9,425 bases of DNA from Acidobacteriaceae bacterium (GTDB taxonomy: Bacteria > Acidobacteriota > Terriglobia > Terriglobales > Acidobacteriaceae), in contig PLHN01000498.1 in assembly GCA_003139975.1 (NCBI GenBank), forward strand, positions 1 through 9,425. The letters run 5' to 3'. The first letter of the stretch is position 1. The number at the start of each line of letters is the position of its first letter. A program made the position numbers and the translations under genes. The notes beneath the pieces are model-generated. The model had not been told where the DNA came from. It worked only from the letters and a program-made list of their open reading frames with translations, and searched no databases. Of the stretch, positions 6,815-9,425 are shown piece after piece.

Positions 6815-7041
6815 ATCTTCTTCCCCGTCCTGTAAGTCGTGTCATCCCGAGCGAAGTAGCCGCTTTGTAAGTGCGAAACGGTTACGAAATCAAAAGGTCC
6901 CTGGAGCGTATTTTCATAAATCGGTTCTCGCTAGGCCACGGCTTCACCCGTGCCGCCTCCGAGGCTACTCCATCGGCCATCCAAGCTAAGTCGCAACGTA
7001 AGCAAAAGGCCAATTGCTAAGTGCCAATTGCCAATTGCGGT
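6815..7041 (-). other. 227-nt intergenic mosaic of host-type repeat sequence
   Basis: No gene longer than about 32 codons fits here on the minus strand. From left to right it holds TGTCATCCCGAGCGAAG-like sequence (about 6839-6860), a type I associate with dispersed intergenic repeats of Acidobacteriota; a small hairpin CACGG/CCGTG (6937-6941 and 6948-6952, six-base loop); and a CCAATTG heptad array (7010-7037). It interrupts an otherwise overlapping set of morphogenesis genes. Confidence 0.6.
7010..7037. repeat. Tandem heptanucleotide array, CCAATTG family, 4 units
   Basis: The units are CCAATTG, CTAAGTG (degenerate), CCAATTG and CCAATTG. The array ends 4 nt from the stop codon of the 136-aa phage gene (7042-7044). 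The unit differs from the CTGAYGG arrays elsewhere in the window but has the same 7-bp period and the same placement beyond a stop codon. Confidence 0.8.
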
Positions 7042-7452
7042 TCAGCTCACTCCCAGCACCCGATATAAATAAGCCACGCCCGCAAACCGCTCCACCACAT
7101 ATCCTTCGATGTGGAACATCTCGCCTTCATAAACAATCCCCAGCGCCGTGTCGAACAGCACATCCGCTGACGCCACGCTTCGCTGACTTACTTGCTCCGC
7201 CATCGCCGACCGTCCCACTACCAGCTCGATTCGTCGCCGCGGACCGTTGTTCTCCGTCGTCAACTCCCGCACAATCACCGGCGAAATCGGGGCCTGCACC
7301 ACTCCCGGATCCACCAGCCCCAACTCCGCCACCGCGTCCGCCGGCATGCCCGCCGCCGGAAACAGCAGGATCACCTGCGTGCCCCCCAGCGTCCGCAGCA
7401 TGGCGTCCGCCGCCCGCGCCGCTGCACCTCCGGAAATCCCCGTCATGGTCAT
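7042..7452 (-). CDS. Head-closure / head-tail joining-like protein (136 aa)
   Basis: The start is taken at ATG 7452-7450 (MTMTGISGGAAARAADAM), which overlaps the connector's TGA as ATGA. A longer open frame upstream lies wholly within the connector gene in another frame and is not credible; a second ATG six bases downstream is also possible. The protein has an N-terminal helix (about 7-22), a strand-rich core (TQVILLFPAAG, APISPVIVRELTTENNG, RRIELVVGRSAM), and a C-terminal pair GEMFHIEGYVVERFAGVAYLYRVLG (110-134). That closing pattern and the place between connector and tail-terminator genes fit a small beta-barrel head-closure or stopper protein. I cannot name the family, so the role is inferred from order and fold impression. 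A CCAATTG heptad array starts 4 nt past the stop. Confidence 0.68.
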   Translation of the reverse strand: MTMTGISGGAAARAADAMLRTLGGTQVILLFPAAGMPADAVAELGLVDPGVVQAPISPVIVRELTTENNGPRRRIELVVGRSAMAEQVSQRSVASADVLFDTALGIVYEGEMFHIEGYVVERFAGVAYLYRVLGVS

Positions 7453-8075
7453 CCCACTTTCTGCGCCACATACGGCGCCAGTAGTGTCTCCACGGTCTCG
7501 TCCACCAGCGAATCGGAGAAGTACCAAAGCTGCATCTTGTCCACGACGCCCTTCTTCACGTTCAGCGCCGGCGTCGCCTGCGCATTCTTCACAATCTGTG
7601 CGCACGCCACTTTCACCACATCCGGAATCGGATCCAATCCCGCCGTGTACTCAATTTCCACTTCGTTGAATGTCCACGACAGCACGTTCACCGGCAGCGT
7701 GACTTCTCCGATATCCGCAGATACATCGAGATCCGCCGGGTTCAATGCCGCCCACGTTCCTGGAATCCCGAAAACCACCGCCGCGTCCCACACCATCTCG
7801 TCATACGACCACTCCCCACGCCGCGGTGTCGCATATCGCGCCAGCGCCGAAACGATCGGTGTGGTCAACGGCGCCGCCGCCGTAAGTGGCAGATAAGTCA
7901 ACCGCAGAGGCCTCGTCGGATCCCCCGAGCGCAACCGCTCCGTGTACTGATTCACCGCCAGCGTCGGCCTTCGACAATGCGAATCAATAATCGCCGATGC
8001 TGCCGTTACCCACGACGCATCCGTCGTAGCCTCCAGCCCATAAGTCACGTACTCCGATGGATCGAGATAATTCAT
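7449..8075 (-). CDS. Phage head-tail connector protein (gp6-like)
   Basis: The 208-residue protein fits the gp6-like head-tail connector/adaptor family, which forms the ring under the portal. The N-terminal helical region WVTAASAIIDSHCRRPTL (22-39) is the characteristic 'aaS..Id..cgR.f' pattern, followed by strand YTERLRSG. The middle carries a variable beta-rich part. The C-terminal section VEIEYTAGLDPIPDVVKVACAQIVKNAQ (139-166) is the family's 'v.Y.aG...vP..v..Ac..lv' signature, followed by a terminal helix. It is somewhat longer than many homologues (usually about 100-200 aa). ATG 8075-8073 has a weak GGGACGG upstream. It overlaps the next gene by 4 nt (ATGA). It is separated from the capsid gene by a 190-nt repeat-rich gap. 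Confidence 0.82.
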   Translation of the reverse strand: MNYLDPSEYVTYGLEATTDASWVTAASAIIDSHCRRPTLAVNQYTERLRSGDPTRPLRLTYLPLTAAAPLTTPIVSALARYATPRRGEWSYDEMVWDAAVVFGIPGTWAALNPADLDVSADIGEVTLPVNVLSWTFNEVEIEYTAGLDPIPDVVKVACAQIVKNAQATPALNVKKGVVDKMQLWYFSDSLVDETVETLLAPYVAQKVG

Positions 8076-8097
8076 AATCCGTCCCAGTCTTCAACAT

Positions 8098-8121
8098 AGA
8101 GACGCGGCTTGCCGCGTCTCT
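8098..8121. repeat. REP-like palindrome, AGAGACGCGGC hairpin
   Basis: AGAGACGCGGC (8098-8108) and GCCGCGTCTCT (8111-8121) are perfect inverted repeats around TT, giving an 11-bp stem with almost no loop. It lies 22 nt upstream of the connector's start codon on the minus strand. Palindromes of this GAGACGCGGC type are, to my memory, dispersed in many copies in several bacterial genomes, so this is likely a host repeat inside the phage cluster. It could also act as an RNA processing or attenuation hairpin. Confidence 0.8.
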
Positions 8122-8130
8122 CCCCTACCA

Positions 8131-8208
8131 AACACATCCTTCGTTCTCGGTCCCCATCCCAGCGAACCAGCCACTGGAAACTTGGAACCGAGAACACTCG
8201 GATGTGTT
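8131..8208. repeat. Long imperfect inverted repeat between capsid and connector genes
   Basis: The outer arms AACACATCC (8131-8139) and GGATGTGTT (8200-8208) pair over 9 bp. After a small internal loop, TTCTCGGT (8144-8151) and ACCGAGAA (8187-8194) pair over 8 bp. The 35-nt centre is a terminal loop made largely of degenerate heptads. There is no transposase or target duplication to make it a mobile element on sequence alone. Confidence 0.7.
8161..8195. repeat. Degenerate heptanucleotide tract (GTTNNNN-type)
   Basis: Read on the minus strand the five successive 7-mers are GTTCTCG, GTTCCAA, GTTTCCA, GTGGCTG and GTTCGCT; all start with GT and four with GTT. This may be a decayed array of the same 7-bp period as the clear arrays in the window. 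The register is suggestive but not proof. Confidence 0.4.
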
Positions 8209-8230
8209 AACCGTCGGCCAGTTGCCTTTC

Positions 8231-8265
8231 CTGACGGCTGATGGCTGATGGCTGATAGCTGACAG
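8231..8265. repeat. Tandem heptanucleotide array, CTGAYGG family, 5 units
   Basis: The units are CTGACGG, CTGATGG, CTGATGG, CTGATAG and CTGACAG. The array abuts the capsid gene's stop codon (8266-8268) with no base between. The two units nearest the gene are the most diverged. Confidence 0.9.
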
Positions 8266-9237
8266 CTACCGGTTCACCTTCACTTCGTAATGCGCATACG
8301 ACGCACCCTTTACCACCGGCGCCCCGAATTTCACCACTACGCTTTGCGTCATCAGCGAACTCGGCAACCCCAGCTTGAAGACGCGAGGATTCGCATCCGT
8401 CAGCCAGTGGTACTCGATCATGTCTTCCTGCACGATGTACGCCGGCAACACCGCACTCCCGCTTCCCGGTGTCCCCGTGTACGGTAGCGCCCATTCCGGA
8501 ATCAGCGGCAGCTCGCCGGCCTGCGTGCTAAGTGTCTTCACGCTCAGTCCCGCCGTGATCTCCGTCGTCGACAGCACCACGTTGAACTCTGTTTTCATTT
8601 CGCGGTCGATCAGATCAAGCAGCACCGGATTCGCATAAATCGCCGTTGGCCGCACCTCGAAAGAGGAACTCGCCATCATCTGCGCGATCGTGCTCTTTAA
8701 CCCGTCCACGATGCTTGCCGTTGTCGCAATCGTGGTCGTGTTGCCGCCCGCTTCAATCTGCCCAATCACCCCGAAATACTGAGCCGTAGTCGGCGTGTTC
8801 AGCGACGTGTCATTGCCGTTCCACAGCGCCACATCGTGCGTGCGCAGCAACCCTTCGACCGCGTCCGTCAGGTCCTTGGCCTGCAAGTACGCGAACTGGC
8901 TCTGCTGCGATCCCACCTCCATGTCAAAAAGGTTGTAGTTGATCTGCGAAACCAGCGCCTTCAGTGGAACGCTGTGTTCCACCCGCGTCGGACCTTGCAA
9001 CGTCGGTTGGATGTTTCGCGGATCGACAAACGCCTGCGCCGCCGTCGGAGAAGCGATCGCCGTCTCTTCGAAAAATCGCGACGGATGCCCCGTTGCTGGC
9101 ACCTGCTTGATCCGCTGCCCAAACACCCCGCGTCTCCGCACCAGGTCCGTGATCTCCGTCTGATACCGTTCAACTTCAACCGCGCCCGGCCCTAGGTAAT
9201 CCGCTGCCGCATTCAAATCCAGAAACTGTGCTTTCAT
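8266..9237 (-). CDS. Phage major capsid protein (HK97-fold type)
   Basis: The 323-residue protein is the probable shell subunit. It lacks an obvious scaffolding or delta domain at the N-terminus (MKAQFLDLNAAADYLGPGAV). The region 112-140 (QSQFAYLQAKDLTDAVEGLLRTHDVALWNG) fits the long spine helix and the loop after it. SIVDGLKSTIAQMMAS...RPTAIYANPVLLDLIDREM (175-214) fits the axial domain of HK97-type proteins, where an 'a..n......l' helix pair is typical. The end LMTQSVVVKFGAPVVKGASYAHYEVKV is a usual closing strand set. The start at ATG 9237-9235 is decided by AGGAGAA just upstream; a longer frame to 9348 would read through a terminator. It is the first gene of the visible cluster and lies downstream of an intrinsic terminator, so it may have its own promoter. 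Confidence 0.82.
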   Translation of the reverse strand: MKAQFLDLNAAADYLGPGAVEVERYQTEITDLVRRRGVFGQRIKQVPATGHPSRFFEETAIASPTAAQAFVDPRNIQPTLQGPTRVEHSVPLKALVSQINYNLFDMEVGSQQSQFAYLQAKDLTDAVEGLLRTHDVALWNGNDTSLNTPTTAQYFGVIGQIEAGGNTTTIATTASIVDGLKSTIAQMMASSSFEVRPTAIYANPVLLDLIDREMKTEFNVVLSTTEITAGLSVKTLSTQAGELPLIPEWALPYTGTPGSGSAVLPAYIVQEDMIEYHWLTDANPRVFKLGLPSSLMTQSVVVKFGAPVVKGASYAHYEVKVNR

Positions 9238-9240
9238 GTC

Positions 9241-9247
9241 TTCTCCT
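9241..9247 (-). promoter_or_regulatory. Ribosome-binding site of the capsid gene
   Basis: AGGAGAA on the minus strand, with AGGAG 5 nt before the ATG. It is the strongest Shine-Dalgarno match in the cluster, which fits a highly expressed capsid gene and fixes the start over the longer reading frame. Confidence 0.85.
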
Positions 9248-9269
9248 AAGTTAAGTTGTCCTCTTGTGT

Positions 9270-9293
9270 GGCGCGGCCATTCCTGCCCGCGCC
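9270..9293 (-). promoter_or_regulatory. Second stem-loop in the capsid 5' region
   Basis: GGCGCGG and CCGCGCC (9270-9276 and 9287-9293) form a 7-bp stem with a 10-nt loop, 33 nt before the capsid ATG. Its stem nearly repeats that of the adjacent terminator hairpin. It has no T-tract after it. It could stabilise or mark the 5' end of a capsid transcript. Confidence 0.5.
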
Positions 9294-9300
9294 CGACGCT

Positions 9301-9330
9301 CAAAAAACAAAAGGCGCGATCTCTCGCGCC
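9301..9330 (-). terminator. Strong intrinsic terminator upstream of the capsid gene
   Basis: On the minus strand a 7-bp stem GGCGCGA/TCGCGCC closes a GAGA (GNRA-type) tetraloop and is followed at once by TTTTGTTTTTT. This is a textbook Rho-independent terminator for transcription entering from the right. It lies 63 nt upstream of the capsid start, so the capsid operon probably has its own promoter within or overlapping 9238-9300, or relies on antitermination. Confidence 0.85.
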
Positions 9331-9362
9331 CTCGTCCGTACTGCCCACCTCGTGAGCCTTTA

Positions 9363-9425
9363 CTGATGGCTGACGGCTGATGGCTGACGGCTGACGGCTG
9401 ATGGCTGATGGCTGATGGCTGATGG
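9363..9425. repeat. Tandem heptanucleotide array, CTGAYGG family, at least 9 units
   Basis: Nine consecutive 7-mers, six CTGATGG and three CTGACGG, run to the window edge and probably beyond. Two different bases alternate at one position of the unit (T/C), and otherwise the array is exact. It lies upstream of the terminator as read on the minus strand, probably beyond the stop of the next gene to the right. Confidence 0.92.

Larger units (their letters stand above)
1419..9237 (-). mobile_element. Phage virion/lysis gene cluster (partial prophage or domesticated phage module)
   Basis: Eleven same-strand genes run from a capsid protein through connector, neck and tail proteins to small membrane and lipoprotein genes, in the order expected of the late region of a tailed phage. 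Most are spaced by overlaps of 1-11 nt. The left edge is the convergent E2 gene. No integrase, tRNA target or clear att site is visible, and the right edge is outside the window. Tape-measure, tail-chaperone and endolysin genes are missing from their usual places, so the element may be incomplete or specialised. Confidence 0.75.

Noticed and set aside
7453..7605. N-terminal extension of the 136-aa gene by 51 codons
   Set aside because: The extension lies wholly within the connector gene in another frame. The ATGA overlap start gives normal packing and a sensible protein start.
9270..9330. Classical transcription attenuator with alternative antiterminator pairing
   Set aside because: The second hairpin's arms are made after the terminator's T-tract, too late to stop the terminator from forming. 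Only post-transcriptional switching remains possible.
9238..9348. N-terminal extension of the capsid gene by 37 codons
   Set aside because: It would be translated through the terminator and both hairpins, and the internal ATG has the AGGAG site at ideal spacing.
1386..9425. CRISPR array
   Set aside because: The repeats are 7 bp, contiguous and without unique spacers, and no cas genes are present.
1386..9425. CTGAYGG arrays as the attL/attR sites of the prophage
   Set aside because: The same unit also occurs inside the cluster (8231-8265), and such arrays look like general host repeats, so they do not mark ends. No integrase or tRNA is visible.

Overview
The window looks like chromosomal DNA of a GC-rich, probably soil-dwelling bacterium. 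My best guess is Acidobacteriota. This rests on the style of the E2 protein and on intergenic sequence that resembles dispersed repeats I associate with that phylum (heptanucleotide arrays, a GAGACGCGGC palindrome, a TGTCATCCCGAGCGAAG-like tract). I could not test the assignment.

Left part (13-1344, + strand): one complete housekeeping gene, the dihydrolipoamide acyltransferase (E2) of a 2-oxo acid dehydrogenase complex. It has one lipoyl domain, a peripheral subunit-binding domain and the catalytic domain.

The rest (1419 to beyond 9237, - strand): a convergent, tightly packed cluster of phage virion and lysis-type genes, read right to left. The order is major capsid protein (8266-9237), head-tail connector (7449-8075), head-closure-like protein (7042-7452), tail-terminator-like protein (6293-6814), probable tail tube protein (5319-6296), a 787-aa tail hub/tip protein with a probable carbohydrate-binding insertion (2836-5199), an XhlA-like coiled-coil/membrane protein (2553-2846), an unknown 87-aa protein (2261-2524), and a coupled trio of a 58-aa membrane protein (1975-2151), a small lipoprotein (1610-1972) and a 63-aa hydrophobic protein (1419-1610). 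Several neighbours overlap by 1-11 nt, so they are probably translated in a coupled way. Portal, terminase and protease genes, if present, lie right of the window.

Two things stand out. First, there is no tape-measure gene, no tail-assembly chaperone pair, no separate distal-tail protein and no endolysin; only 119 nt separate the tube gene from the hub gene. The cluster may be a deleted prophage, a domesticated particle, or a tail built in an unusual way. Second, the gaps between phage genes hold host-like repeats. Tandem heptanucleotide arrays (CTGATGG/CTGACGG family and a CCAATTG family) lie 0-8 nt beyond the stop codons of three phage genes, and a further array runs off the right edge. A near-perfect 11-bp-stem palindrome, a larger imperfect inverted repeat and a strong intrinsic terminator just upstream of the capsid gene complete the non-coding picture.
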